64,000 nt of DNA from Euryodendron excelsum (lineage: Eukaryota > Streptophyta > Magnoliopsida > Ericales > Pentaphylacaceae). The position numbers were made by a program, and so were the translations under genes. The number at the start of each line of letters is the position of its first letter. The first letter of the stretch is position 1. The notes under the pieces are model-generated. The model had not been told where the DNA came from. It was given only the letters and a program-made list of their open reading frames with translations, and searched no databases. Positions 43,119 through 55,355 of the stretch are shown one piece after another. Location: the NCBI GenBank assembly GCA_033060915.1, contig CM065397.1, forward strand, positions 21,707,001 through 21,771,000, written 5' to 3'.

Positions 43119-44234
43119 ATGTTTAAGAAAAGAGCCCATGTTGAATCGTCCACTTACGTCTCTCCAAAATTCAAGGATGACTCTTTTAGAAAGATTTTTG
43201 AGGATTCCTTTGCTACATGAAATGTTTTACTTGAACGAGGCCTCAAAACATACCATTTCAAGGATGGATTTATTTACAAAACTTTTACTGAATGTGGTTG
43301 GAATTTCATTTTGAATCTTAGTGGCAATGTTTATCCTGAGATGGTTAGGGAATTTTACTGTCATATTAGTAATGTGAACAAAAAACAGTTGTCTTTTAAA
43401 ACCTTTTGTCGAGGTTTTTCCTTCTTTATCAATGCTAATGCTGTGGGTCGTTTTTATGATCTCCCTTATGTTGATAATCCTCAATTTCCTATTCAAAATG
43501 TGGACGATGATATGGCTTTTATGAAAAATGTTCTATCTGTTTTGACAAGCAATTCTGAGTCTTATGTGATGGGCAAACAAATTCGTCATTCCTCTCTCAC
43601 ACCTGAGTATCGGATTCTCGACACTTTCACTTCATTCACTATTTGGCCTACATCTCATTCCACTTCTCTAAATTCTGAGAGATGTTGTTTATTGTTTGCC
43701 ATTGGTACTAGTCTCACTATAGATCTTCCCTCTCTCATGGTGCAACATATGATTCATGCCTCAAAGCATAAATCTAAGAATCTCGGTCTTCCCTTTGGTT
43801 ATTTCATCTCCCAATACCTCTTGGCTCAAAATGTTCCACTTTTTTCAGGTGAGAAAGTTTTGTATTTGGCTGCTCCTGTTGATAAGAAGTCTTGGGAGCA
43901 TAGTAAGCCTCACAAAACATGTGTTGATGCTCCTATGATTGATGTGGATGCTGAGGAAGGTGATGAAGATGATAGTGATGATCGTGATGGTGATGATGAG
44001 TTTGAGGGAGCTAAGGATCCTCTTATGTCCGGTGGAGCTGAGAGTTCATCGTCTGGTTCAATGAATTTTCAGTCTATGATGCGATTTCTTTAAGATATGC
44101 AACAATCAAACAATGAGCAGTTTACTCAAATTAATGCACGTCTTGATGTTTTTCAAGGGACAATGGATTCCGTGGTCAACTACATTCGGGACAGTCACAT
44201 ACCTCCTCCACCACCTCCTCCCGCTTCTCAATGA
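43119..44234 (+). pseudogene. 'Putative plant transposon protein' family pseudogene
   Basis: A single frame of 372 codons runs from ATG 43119 to TGA 44232, broken by an in-frame TGA at 43218 and a TAA at 44091. The N-terminal ~220 residues (VYPEMVREFYCHISN, SFKTFCRGFSFFINANAVGRFYDLP, SSLTPEYRILDTFTSFTIWP) resemble the plant-specific 'putative plant transposon protein' domain, related to the Athila ORF1-like family. The C-terminus is acidic (about residues 270-300, DVDAEEGDEDDSDDRD), then contains a proline run before the stop. The real role of this family is not established. Only two point-like lesions suggest moderate age. The 3' end continues into a ~0.7-kb segment duplicated at 48787-49490. 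Confidence 0.65.
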
Positions 44235-44845
44235 TTTTGTGATAAAAAGGAGGAGATTAACTTGGTGATTGTTTTTGAATGTCGTAGCTTGGTTATGTGG
44301 TGGTGATAGTGTGGTTGGTTGTTTTGATGTTTTTAGTTGTAGTTATGTTGTCGGACGGATTTGTTTTAGACAATTTGGTTTGGATGATATATATGATGGG
44401 TTCAATGATGATTCATGTTTCTTTTGTGGTATATTTTGGGATTATTAATATATTAATTGAACATGTTTGTATTTTGATGGATTGTATTTACTTTGGTAAC
44501 CGTTAAGTAAAGTGGATGTTTAGGGGAGATCTTTTATTATCTCATAGAATGGAGCGCGCCATCGCTATATAATAGCGTACTAATAGCACAGAGAGATCAG
44601 TCAATGAAATCAATAACCGCGAGATCGCGGCCTCATAGCGCGCTAATAGCACAGAGACTTCGTGCAGTTCACTGTGGGAGCGCGCCATCGCCCCGTTGAT
44701 CCCATGATCGCGCGCTAGTGGCAGTTTTTTGTAACTTGTGAATATGAGCCATCTTTTATTTGTCTTTGCTGAAATTAAAAGCCATGCGAGCTTAATTAAT
44801 CGAATTATAGTAAACCAATTGAATGCATATGAGATACATTTTAAT
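44161..44845 (+). repeat. Direct repeat copy A flanking the TNP2 pseudogene
   Basis: Aligns along its length with 48787-49490 at roughly 85-88% by eye. It spans the last codons of the transposon-protein pseudogene ('acaatggattc', proline run, stop), a 'aaaaaggaggagatta' tract, an AT-rich 3' region and a CpG-rich palindrome cluster (44550-44725). Homology stops at 'gagatacatt'. Confidence 0.88.
44550..44725 (+). repeat. CpG-rich palindrome cluster in repeat copy A
   Basis: Repeated gcgcgccatcgc, atagcgcgctaatagcac and gatcgcgcgct words in an otherwise AT-rich setting. Matches 49195-49370 and more weakly 42828-42880. Confidence 0.75.
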
Positions 44846-45032
44846 TTTCAAATTATATGTCTGAAAGCTTTGTTGGATGATTGGTTTATTTCTCTTAGTT
44901 ATAGTCTAGTAATTATAGTATAATTTTGTCACCTATTATATTTTTTTACTTGAGTTATTACATAGCTAGTACCATTTTATTATGCTAGTTTTACATTTTA
45001 ATTTTTATTCTGATCCTTGTAGGTGACAAGTC

Positions 45033-48000
45033 ATAGATAAAAGTTGGATGATGATTAAGGATAGAGTGAGAAGTGAAGAATATAAAAAAGGTGTAGTAAA
45101 GTTTATAAAGTTTGCGAGGGAAAACTTAGACGACCAAGAGGCTAAGATTTCTTGTTCGTGTTTAAATTGTTTGAATAGAAAAAAGCTGAGTGCGAAAGAA
45201 GTTTATGATCACTTGATCCAAAAAGGGATCGATCCTTCTTACAAGACTTGGGTAGATCATGGAGAACTTGTTGATGTGCGTCAACCAAGTGTACGAAATG
45301 ATGATGACCAATACCAAGGTGGTGGTAATTCAGATATAGTGGAAGCTAACATTCTTTGGGACAATGATTAGTTGCCCAATATGTTGGAAGAAATCTATGT
45401 GGGTGGAACTTTCGATGATGGTATGGATAATTTGCCTAACACTTTTGAAAGTCAAGATGCGCAGAAATTTGATAAGTTGTTTAATGGTGCTCATTGTGAA
45501 GTATATTCGGGATGTAAAAAGTCAATTTTATCATTCATTGTGAAGATGCTTCATATGAAGGCGTATAACAAGATGACCAAGGCTACGTTTGACATGGTGA
45601 TGGATGCATTCAAGGAGATGCTGCCGAGTGCTGATGATACTGTACCATGAAATCTTTATGAATGTAAGAAGTACTTGCGTGATTTGGGTTTGGGGTATGT
45701 GCCTATTCATTCGTGCAAGTATGATTATGCACTATTTTGGGGGGAGACAGTAGATTTGAAGCATTGCCTAAAGTGTAAGGAGTCCAGATATAAGGTAAAT
45801 GACGGTAAAGGTAAGAAGATCCCTCATAAGATATTACGTTATTTTCCCCTAACACCAAGGCTTAAAAGATTGTTTATGTCAAAGAAAATAACGGCTGACA
45901 AGAGATGGCACAAGGAGAAACGTTTAGACGATGGAGCATTAAGACATCTGGCTGATGCCAAGGAATGGAAGGATTTTGATAGGCGATATCCATTAATCGT
46001 TGAGGACTTGCGAAATGTGAGGTTAGGGTTAGCAACTGATGGTTTTAATCCTTTTGGCAATACGAGCTCATCATATAGTATGTGGCCGGTTATTTTGATG
46101 CCTTATAACCTCCCACCATGGATGTGCATGAAAGAGCCCTATTCTATGATGTCATTGCTTATTCCTGGGCCATTGTCCCCTGGAAAAGATACTAATGTTT
46201 ACTTGCAACCATTTATTAGCGAGCTGAAAGAATTGTGGGTGAATGGGGTTCAAGCATATGATGCTTCGAAAGGGCAAAGGTTTCTAATGCGTGCAGCCGT
46301 AATGTGGATGATTAATGACTTCCCTGCATATGGAAACATGTCTAGTTGGACTACAAAAGGTTATTTGGCTTGTCTTATTTGCAATGAGGACAATTCATCG
46401 CAAGGTTTGATAAGCAAGATAGGGTAGATGGGAGCTTGTTGCTTCTTGCCTGAAAATCACAGTTGGCGAAGGAGCAAGCTATTTAATGGTGAGATGGAGA
46501 ATCGATCAAGGCCTATGGAGATGTCAGGCGAACAAATTTTGGAGCAAATTGATTCAGGGACTTACAAGGCATTTGGAAAGCATCCAAGTTGTAGGAAAAG
46601 ACGAAGAGATGAGCATTCAATTTTAAATTGGACGAAAAGAAGTATTATATTTGAGTTGCCATATTGGAAAACCCTCCAGCTTCGACACAACCTCGATGTC
46701 ATGCATATAGAGAAGAATATATGTGATAATCTGCTTGTGACGTTATTGGGCATAGACGATATGAATAAAGATACGGAAAAGGCACGCTTAGATTTAGAAA
46801 ACCTGAATATATGAAAGGAGTTACACTCCAAGAAGCGTGATGATGGGTGTTTTGAGAAGCCCCAGCATTTTACACGCTGCCCCCTGCTGGGAGACAAGGC
46901 TTTTAAGATTTTTTAAAGTCAATCAAGTACCCGAATGGTTATGCAGCAAACATCTCTAACTCTATGAGCACTTAAGGGGGTAAGTTGTCTGGCCTTAAAA
47001 CTCATGATTGCCATGTCCTTTTGCAGCGACTTCTTCCGATTGGGATGCGCAGTTATGTTACTAAGGAAATTGGTACCGTGCTATTTGAGTTCGGTAATTT
47101 TTTTTTAGCAATTGTGCTCAAAGACATTGAAGATAGATGATGTCGAGAAGTTAGAGGGCCATATCATCCTCGTACTTTGCAAGCTTGAAAAATATTTCCT
47201 CCGGCTTTCTTTGATGTCATGGTGTACTTGGTTGTTCATTTACCTCGTGAAATTAAGCTTGGAGGACCAGTGTAATATCGATAGATGTATCCAATTGAAA
47301 GGTAATTACGTCATCAAAAAACATAATACTGTGTGATATCATATTATGCTGCCTAGACCAAGCATGTTCTTGATGATTTGAAAGCCTAATTTCCTCTTGA
47401 AAAATTTTGATTGTCTTGTCTGTAGGCTACTTGGGATGTTAAAATGGTTTGCTACCAATAAAGCTCATCCAAAAGGTTCGATTGCAGAGGCGTACCTTTC
47501 CAAAGAGTGTACTACTTTCTGTTCTAGGTATCTTGATGGACTAGAAACTGTTTTCAACCAAAAGGAAAGGAACGATGATGGCAGTGAGCGTGGTCCTGGG
47601 TTAGTAGTATTTTCTCAAACTGCCCGTCTGTTTGGCTTGATTACAAGGGTACTAGATGTGCCCACTATAGAACGTGAAATGGCACACTGGTTTATCTTAT
47701 TCAATTGTTCAGAAGTGGAACCTTTTCTACAGTATGTTTTCTTTAACGTTCTTAATTTTATTTCTTACATATGACTATATTTATGTATTCATAATTAAGA
47801 AAGTGTATTGTTCGAGTAGGAAATACAGTAGTTTGCTCGGAAATAAAAATGCAGAATACATCAAAAAGCAACAACAAAAAGAATTTCCAAATTAGTTCAA
47901 ACAAGAAGTAAGTCCTAGTTACTTGTGCACGTGAAGATAATGATATACTAAAATTAACATTATTTACGTTGTCTGTGTAGATGAAACAATTGAGAAAAGA

Positions 48001-48868
48001 TAAGGCCCCAGAAGCAACAAATGAATTATGGTTGGCCAACGTTCCAGCTCCAATAGTAAAGACATATTCAGGGTGTATTTGTAATGGAATGCGATTTTAT
48101 ACCGTCGACCGCGACAGTCGCCATAAAAGTCAAAATAGTGGTTTGGTAGTGCAAGGAAATCACCCAAGCGGCTTAACGAATTTCTACGGTAAATTGATCA
48201 AAGTGTGAGAAATGACGTATTTATTTGAATATCGAGTTATTTTGTTCCAATGTGAATGGTTCAATACTGGTACCAACAAGACTTGTCGGATGGATGAACA
48301 TGCCATAAATATTGATGTCAAAAGTAGATGGTACAAGAATGATCCATTTGTGTTACCAAATCAAGTCCAACAAGCTTTCTATGTCAATGATACCAAGTAT
48401 AAGATGTCAATCAAGGAAGATTGAAAAGTTGTAGAACGATTCCAATATCGAGGAATATGGGATGTGCCAAAAGAAGATATAGATCAAATAGATGATCTCG
48501 TTGATGTGTTCCAACAAGAAACGAGCACCGAGATTGCACCAATTATCCTTGAAGATCCCATTACCAATGATTTGCTTAGGACTGATGTTGATCCAGAAGT
48601 TATTAGCGAGGAGTCAATTTTACAATCCAGGATTCAGCAAGCAGAAGATGGTGAAGAAGATGCATTCTGTCATGATCAGGAAGATGAACTACCAAAGAAC
48701 CCAAATGATAAAGAAGAGTTTGATGACTTTGATGTAAACCTTGCACAGAACCGACATGATGTAACAGTGAATGCATGTGGAAGCCACAATGGATTCTGTG
48801 ATCACCTATATTCAAGACGGTCATATACCTCCACCACCTGCTCCTGCTTCTCAGTGATTTTGTGCTAA
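45033..48868 (+). pseudogene. CACTA (En/Spm) transposase TNP2-like, multiply interrupted
   Basis: The former start codon is ATA at 45033, followed by DKSWMMIKDRV. From there one frame covers 45033-46913 with stops at 45369, 45648, 46425 and 46812. Domains: Transpos_assoc zinc region (about residues 5-75, SCSCLNCLNRKKL); TNP2 transposase core (45400-46800, with GLATDGFNPFG containing a likely catalytic aspartate, and RHNLDVMHIEKNICDNL); a DUF4218-like region (47110-47740, AHPKGSIAEAYLSKECTTFCSRYLDG); and a DUF4216-like C-terminus (47990-48600, WYKNDPFVLPNQVQQAFYVND, then RGIWDVPKEDID). Two introns look preserved, about 47733-47819 (gtatgt to gag) and 47911-47980 (gtaagt to tgtgtag). Further frameshifts lie near 46910-47400. 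It would cut and join CACTA ends; this copy is dead. Confidence 0.85.
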
Positions 48869-49490
48869 AAAGGAGGAGATTAGCTTGGTAATTATTTTTG
48901 AAGGTAGTAGCTTAGTTGTGTGATGGTGATAGTGTGGTTGGTTGTTTTGATTTTTTTAGTTTTAGTTATGTTGTTGGACGGATTTGTTTTGGACAATTTG
49001 GTTTGGATGATATATATTATGGTTTAAATGATGATTCATGTTTCTTTTGTGGTATATTTTGGGATTGTTAATATGTTATTGAGCATATTTGTATTTTGAT
49101 GGATTGTATTTACTTTATTAACCTGTTAAATAAAGTGGATGTTTAGAGGGAAGAGAGTTTCAATATAGGAGGAGATAATTTATTATCTCACAAAATGGAG
49201 CGCGCCATCGCGGGATAATAGCGCGCGAAGAGCACAGAGAGTTCAGTGGATGAAATCAATAACCGTGCGATCGCGGCCTAATAGCACGCTAATAGCACAG
49301 AGAGTTCAGTGCGGTTCACTGTGGGAGCGCGTCATCGCGCGGTTGATCCTGCAATCGTGCGCTACTGACAGTTTATGTAATTTGTGAATATGAGCCATCT
49401 TTTATTTGTCTTTGTTGAAATTAAAAGCCATGTGGGCTTAATTCATCAAATTATAGTATACCAATTGAATGCATACGGGATACGTTTGCC
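48787..49490 (+). repeat. Direct repeat copy B flanking the TNP2 pseudogene
   Basis: Counterpart of 44161-44845. It begins at 'cacaatggattctgtg', directly after transposase-derived sequence, and ends at 'gggatacgtt'. It has an extra ~25 bp ('agagtttcaatataggagga') before the CpG cluster at 49195-49370. Confidence 0.88.
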
Positions 49491-49678
49491 TTAAGTTACT
49501 CCAAAGTTCCAAGTTACTTCATTTTATTCGACTTCTTATAGTTAGCATGAAACTAAATATATTTGAATTGGTGATTGGGATGAGATTACTTTTCGTACGC
49601 ATGCTATAAGAAGCCCAACCTTACTTGAAAACTTATTTATTATTCACTCATTAATTAATGAGAAAGATGTATGGTTAA

Positions 49679-50130
49679 TTGAGAGTTGACATGTTTTATA
49701 TTTCATTCAATGAGAGTATTTCCTTGTCTCTGTTTTCCCTCCCATCACTGCAAAAAATTCAGCTTTCCAATAACCAATTTCGTGGTCAAGTTGCTGGATT
49801 TTCAAATGAATCATTGCCTCCATTGGATACATTGGATTTGAGTAGTAACAAACTAGAAGGGCCTATTCCCACATCTTTCTTTGAAATTAAAAGGTTAAAT
49901 ATCCTCGTACTTTCTTTTAACAACTTCAGTGGCACCATCGAGCTAGATGTGATCCTGGGGCTACAAAATCTTACAAAAATCGAGCTTTCATACAACAGCT
50001 TGACAGTTAATGCTAGTGAAAGCAAGTCTAGCTTATCTTCCTTTGCCTAGCTCAACACATTAAAAATGGCTTGTTGCAAGCTGAAAAGATTTCCTGACCT
50101 ACAAAACCAATCGAGAAAGATTTATTTGGA
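49679..50130 (+). pseudogene. LRR receptor-like protein (RLP) gene fragment
   Basis: The frame 49679-50050 encodes about four leucine-rich repeats: LPSLQKIQLSNNQFRGQ, LDTLDLSSNKLEGPIPTSFF, LNILVLSFNNFSGTIEL and LTKIELSYNSLTVNAS. After the TAG at 50048 the same frame still reads LNTLKMACCKLKRFPDLQNQ to about 50120, again typical of Cf-9/EIX-class receptor-like proteins. The extracellular LRR domain of such proteins senses microbial or plant ligands. There is no signal peptide, transmembrane segment or remaining gene on either side. It is a fragment adjoining CACTA subterminal DNA, most simply explained as gene capture by the transposon. Confidence 0.82.
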
Positions 50131-50149
50131 CAAAATAAATTTTCATCAA

Positions 50150-50458
50150 ATTTTAGATTGCAACCAAACTTTAGTCACAAATGTTAAACATTTGTCAACA
50201 ACAAAAAACTTAGTGACCTAATGTTCAACTTTTGGCAACAACAAAAAACTTAGTCACGTAATGTTCAACTTTTGGCAACAATGCATCAAGTTAGTCGCCG
50301 AAAACTATATCTATTGGCCACTAAAAAGCCATGGTCACTAAAATGTTAATAATGGTGACCAAATTATTATTTAGTTGCTAGACATGTAATTGTTGGTGAT
50401 GACTACCCACAATATGGTTGCAACAATTAGTCGCGAAATGTGTTTTTTCTTGTAGCGT
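50150..50458 (+). mobile_element. CACTA right subterminal region and terminus
   Basis: The segment ends TTTTTTCTTGTAGCG, one base from the canonical CACTA right end (...CTTGTAGTG). It is preceded by subterminal repeats: variants of ttagtcgc, tggtcact and 'aatgttcaacttttggcaac' (the last duplicated exactly at about 50228-50280). The matching left end CACTACAAGAAAA was not found in the window. Confidence 0.75.
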
Positions 50459-51477
50459 CCGTTTGAAGAGTGTTAGAATACCATTTGAACGGCCAAGATT
50501 TGCGTTTGAATACTGGGCCAAGCCATTTGAACGGCTCAGTAGGTTTCCTATTTTTCCTTTTACCTATATAAGCTGGGTTTGTAACCTGTTTTAAGGAGTT
50601 TTTTATTATTATGTTTTTTGAGATTTTAGTAGTAGTTTTAGGAGTATTTTAGAGTATAACTTTACAACCCTTTCACAGGTTTCCAATTTTTGTAATAAGA
50701 TTCACTAGTTTTTCATAGTTTTTTCAATTCTTGTAATCAAATTCAGTCTTTCAATATATATTTTGCGTTTCTAGTATGGCGTTGAGTAGCTAAATACCAT
50801 CTTGGGATTAATTCCAAAAATCAATTGAAGATTTCAGATGAACAATGGAGGTAAATTAGTTTTCAATGTTTAAATCTTCTTCTTCTTAATTCTTTGGGAT
50901 CAAATCCTAGATATTTACACTTAGATGCTTGACTATGTTCGGTAACACTTATGTATGAACCTGTGTTAAATATATGAACTATACGAATTGATGGTATGCA
51001 TATTTGATTCTAATACTGATTCAATCTAGAGTACATATTTATAAAACCTAGATGTTTGATTATGCTTGGGAACAAGTCGATGGTATGCATCTTCGATTTT
51101 TAACCTAATTTATTCTACGTTTGATTGTTTAAGAATAATTGTTTTTATCACTAAATTTTTTGAATCAAAGACTCACAATGAAGTCAATGATTTGAGTTAT
51201 CAAAAGCCTATATTGGAATTTTGAGTGAAGCAATTGATTGGATCAATTAGTTTTAAAACTTTATTTTACGGTTTTCATAGTTTAGTTTAGATAAATCAAA
51301 CTCTTTCTTCTTTTTATTTTATTAGAGTGTTTTCTTGGGAAGTTTTGACCTAAGGTGAGTTTTTCTTGAATGCGCTAACCCTCTTCCCTGTGGATCGATC
51401 TCAGACTTCACTGAGTATTATTACTGCATCACAACTGTACATTAGCGGATGTCAATCGCACTATTTTGGAGTAATCA
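50459..51477 (+). repeat. Truncated Athila-like LTR
   Basis: Begins abruptly after the CACTA terminus. It has decayed 'ttgaacgg' repeats, a CTATATAAGCTGGG promoter (50564-50577), long AT-rich R/U5, and a probable end at CA 51476-51477, followed by a PBS. The promoter and repeats resemble the Athila LTR at 3973, but the body differs, so it is another subfamily. Confidence 0.75.
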
Positions 51478-51482
51478 GTTTT

Positions 51483-51500
51483 TGGTGCCGTTGCTGGGGA
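51483..51500 (+). other. Athila-like primer-binding site (tRNA-Asp type)
   Basis: TGGTGCCGTTGCTGGGGA lies five bases after the LTR end. It is closer to the tRNA-Asp complement than the site at 5231. Confidence 0.8.
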
Positions 51501-51964
51501 ATTGGCAATTGGTGTTGGAGGACGATTTTTGGGGATTTAATTTTGATAGAAGCACTTCGCCATCATTCTACAATCACAAGGAGATTTAATAGCTTGCTTG
51601 GGTAACTTCATTCCATCCTTTGTTTTTGAGTATTTTATTTTATTTTATTTTTAGTTGGGTTGGAGAGATGTTATTTACTAGTTGGTGGTATATTTGTGGA
51701 GAATTGGAGGATAGGTTGGTTTGAATGTATTGAATTGGTGGTTTATTATGTTGTGAGTTGGAGTTTAATTTAGAATTATTTATGGATAATTATTGGAGTG
51801 ACCCCAATTTACATTTAGCCCAACCACCAAACCGTTATCCACCTACCTACCATCCGGAGTGGTGATCTTAAGCTTCACCTCAATACTATGAACCACTACC
51901 ATATTACCAAGAACCACCTTCTCCTTTACCTTATACATACACATTCTATACACCACCTCTTTCA
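51501..51964 (+). pseudogene. Leader and gag N-terminus stub of the Athila-like element
   Basis: The untranslated leader runs to about 51780. Then a short frame, interrupted by a TGA near 51866, encodes a P/Y-rich peptide (DPNLHLAQPPNRYPPTYHP, later YYQEPPSPLPYTYTF). This is the composition of Athila-type gag N-termini. It is cut off by the LARD-2 LTR at 51965. Confidence 0.55.
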
Positions 51965-53523
51965 TGTAAGCATCCCATTTTTGCTCGCTCGGCCATCTAC
52001 AGTCCGTCTGGACTCACATTCAAATTAACACAGACATATTCAAATTCAAATATACTTTTTAAACTCAATCCAATCAATCAATTAATCGCTTCGTGGGTCC
52101 AATAGAAGTGAAATGACCAAAATGCCCTTGTGGCATTGCTTGGTCCAATTCCAGTTGCCACATCTTCCCAAGGATGGTAAGTCCCTATTTCAACTTCAAT
52201 TCCAGTTCCAATTCCAATCTAAGTCAATCAAACTCAATTCGGCATGCCTTTCGCGAAAGTTGATCCCTCAAGTAGTAAGACTATCTAATTCGGCACCTTT
52301 TTCAAAAAAATTCTTCAGAATGGTAAGTTCCTTCAAACTTGTCTACTGGAATGAGACGCTAAGTCCTTGAGATGGTAGAACAGTTCACCTTTAGCGCCTG
52401 CTAACCCGCCAATAAAGAAATATCCATTATTCAACACGTCTTTGGAGAAAATTGATTCGTCAGATGATACGTTCACCTAGCAATTTCTCGAGATCAGGCA
52501 ATCTTCGGAATGAACGCGAACCATCAGAGTGGCGAAAACTCTCACAAATATCGCAATCATCGAAGTGGCAGAAACACTCGTAAATAGGTCGACATTGGGA
52601 ATTGCCAACAAACCCCCTATGTCACGGGACTGAACTCACCTCTTAGCCGTGACACGTTTACCAAAGGACGAGACACCTTTGGAAACCAACTCTTCACAGA
52701 CCATTAAAGTGATGGAAACACTCAAAACTCGGGTCAACACCGGTGCCTGCTAGCCCACTCCGATGAAAAATGACCAAATTGTCTCTCGGGCCATTTTCGG
52801 CATACTTCTCGAGAAAGTACCTAAGTCCTTAGAAATGTAAGTCCACCCTTCCAAGATCATTCCAAAGATGATCCGGCATGTTTAAGTGCCTTTCAGTCGG
52901 TTTCGGACTATTTTCGGGACCATTCAGTCAAATAACCATTTTGCCCTTAGGCATTCGAGTGCCTCCGGGAACCATACCGGCTCTGAGTATCAAACTAGTA
53001 AACTCTCGAGAATACTTCTTATAGTATTCCTGACCTTCCATTATCTTTCCAGATCATTCCAAGTCAATTCCGACAAACCCGGTGCAAAAATGACTATTTT
53101 GCTCTTGGTAGGCTGGTGTCCTTTTCCAATCACACCGGCTCTGGGTATCAAACTGGCACTCTCTTGGAACACTTTAGATAATGTTTCCAACCTTTAAGTC
53201 CGGTCATGGATTATTCCAAGTCCATTCTGGTGGTTTTCCGGTCTAGTTAACCGTTTTGCCCCTAATAGCTCGGTCGCCAATTTCGACCTTCTTTTTCAAG
53301 TCCGTTACCATTAGGACATTATTTTAAGGGTTTTCTACCCATTTCCTGCCTTCTAGACCATTCTCGGCCCTCCAAAACATTCTCAAATCTTCCAGAGTCA
53401 CTTCTAAGGGAGCCAGGCTAAAAAAATGAATGGTAGTCACTAGGACAGGCATCCAAATCTTCTACCTTGCGTATCAAGGGTCGAAGATACGTTTCTTGCC
53501 GCCCTAAAATATTTCCTAAGTGG

Positions 53524-53650
53524 CTGGCGCCACTACTAATGACGCTAAGCCAAAAAAATGGTCTGACACTACTAGTAGTGGCACCAATAGGATTTTAAGC
53601 CCGGCGCCACTACAATAGGTGCCAGGTCAATTTTTTTGTCTATAAATATA
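53524..53650 (+). promoter_or_regulatory. LARD-2 LTR palindrome array and TATA box
   Basis: Three decayed TGGCGCCACTA-type palindromes followed 16 bp later by TATAAATATA. Same layout as 25026-25150. Confidence 0.65.
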
Positions 53651-55297
53651 AAGTCTCCTCCCTACGTAAAGAGGGTTGGCAATCTAACTTCAGAAACTCT
53701 CTCTCTCTCGATATACAACCCTCGAACTCTCTCCAAACCCTAGCTTCCTTAGGCTTCCTCAAACCTTAGTCTCCATACATTTTAACCCTAGCACACATAC
53801 ACCCAATACGTGCTTATACGAGCCTCCAAGCCCACCATTGAAGACTCAAGGTGCTGCAATCTCAAAGTTCTCGAAGATCAATGTGAAGTAAATCAAGTAA
53901 AGCAAGTAAATTAAAGAAGACATAAGGTTGGTTTTTTATTTACGTTTATGCGATTTTCCCCTTCTCTCTTCTCTCTCCTAACCCACTTGGGTTTTCTTCT
54001 ATTTTAATCCCCTATCTTCTTCCCCCCCCCCTCCCCTTTTCTTGCATGCTTGAAACAAGGGAATCCCTGGATCATGTGTAATAAGAATGGTTGAAAGTCA
54101 CCGTGTCTGGGGCTTTCCTCTAATTTGACCTTAGACCACGTGGATTCGACCCCCTTGATTATGTGGTGAAGCCTAAACCTTGTATGTTCACGACCCTACT
54201 TGCATTCTGCATATTTTACGCATGCATCTTTTCAAAATCGTTTTCTAAACTTATTTTCAAAAACTTGCATCAAAATCTCTTTCAAAACTTGCATTAAAAT
54301 TTTCTTCTTCCAAACTTGTTTTAAAAAATCACAATCTTAAGATGATTCTAGCCACTTCATGATTAGCGTTGTTTTAGAAAAGTGTTACATAAATTTTAGG
54401 TGTTAACCCTAAATTATTTTTGTCAAAATCACAATCTTAAGATGATTCTAGCCATTTCATGGTTAGGGTCACTTTAGGAAAGTGTTATATTTAAAGTGAC
54501 CAATATGGTTTATATTTTCAAAATCTTTGTTGTTTTCAAAACCACAATCCTAGAATGGTTCTAATCTTTATATGGTTAGAGTTATTTTAGAAAAGTGAGA
54601 TATTTTTATAGACTTGTAAAAATTCATATTTCATTCTCTTTCCAAATTGCTTTTTGAAAATCTCCTTTCCAAAACCTCTTTTTAAATCCTCTCTAAAAAT
54701 CTCTTTTTTTTTTTTTAAATATACTTTCTAAAAATCTCTTTTTTTCAAAATTTCTTTTCAAACTTATTTTCCTAAAAAATCTTTCCAAAAATCTCTTTCC
54801 AAAAGCTCTCTTCAAAATTCTACTTTCTAAAAAACACTCTTCAAGTTTTGCTTCCTAGAAATTCCCGTCAAAAGATTTACTTTCCAAGACCGCCTTTTCT
54901 TGGAGCCCAAGTCAAGCCCTAGAGCCAATGAATAGGAAACCCTAATTTCCACTTTCCTTTTCCAAATCCAATCATAGCTTTCCAAAACTCTATTTTCTAC
55001 ATCAAACTCTTAGGTTTTCCTAAACTCTAGTTCAACCCTAACTCTTAGAGTTAGGAAGCTTCAACTCCCTTCTAAAAACTCTTTTATAAACCAAGATGGT
55101 TTTCTAATTTCAAACTTCAAAATGTTTTCAAATCTCTATCTTTCCAAATCTAATTCAAGTTTTCTTTTAAGGGTCAAATCCTCTTTCAAGTTTAATTCTA
55201 GGTCTAAGCTCAATCTTTATTCCAACCTTCCATTCTAAGTTTCAAATCAAACTCTTTTTCCAATCAAAATCTTCTATTTTCGATAAGACTCTTGTTT

Positions 55298-55355
55298 GAA
55301 CTACGACTGACCTGATTCCCAAAAGGGATACGTAGGCAACCCTCATGGGTGCAGT
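55298..55355 (+). other. Conserved LTR island, LARD-2 copy
   Basis: GAACTACGACTGACCTGATT, then GGGATACGTAGGCAACC and GGTGCAGTCA. Almost identical to 27712-27770. Confidence 0.75.

Noticed and set aside
46562..46897. 111-codon minus-strand ORF
   Set aside because: Shadow of the TNP2 transposase pseudogene.
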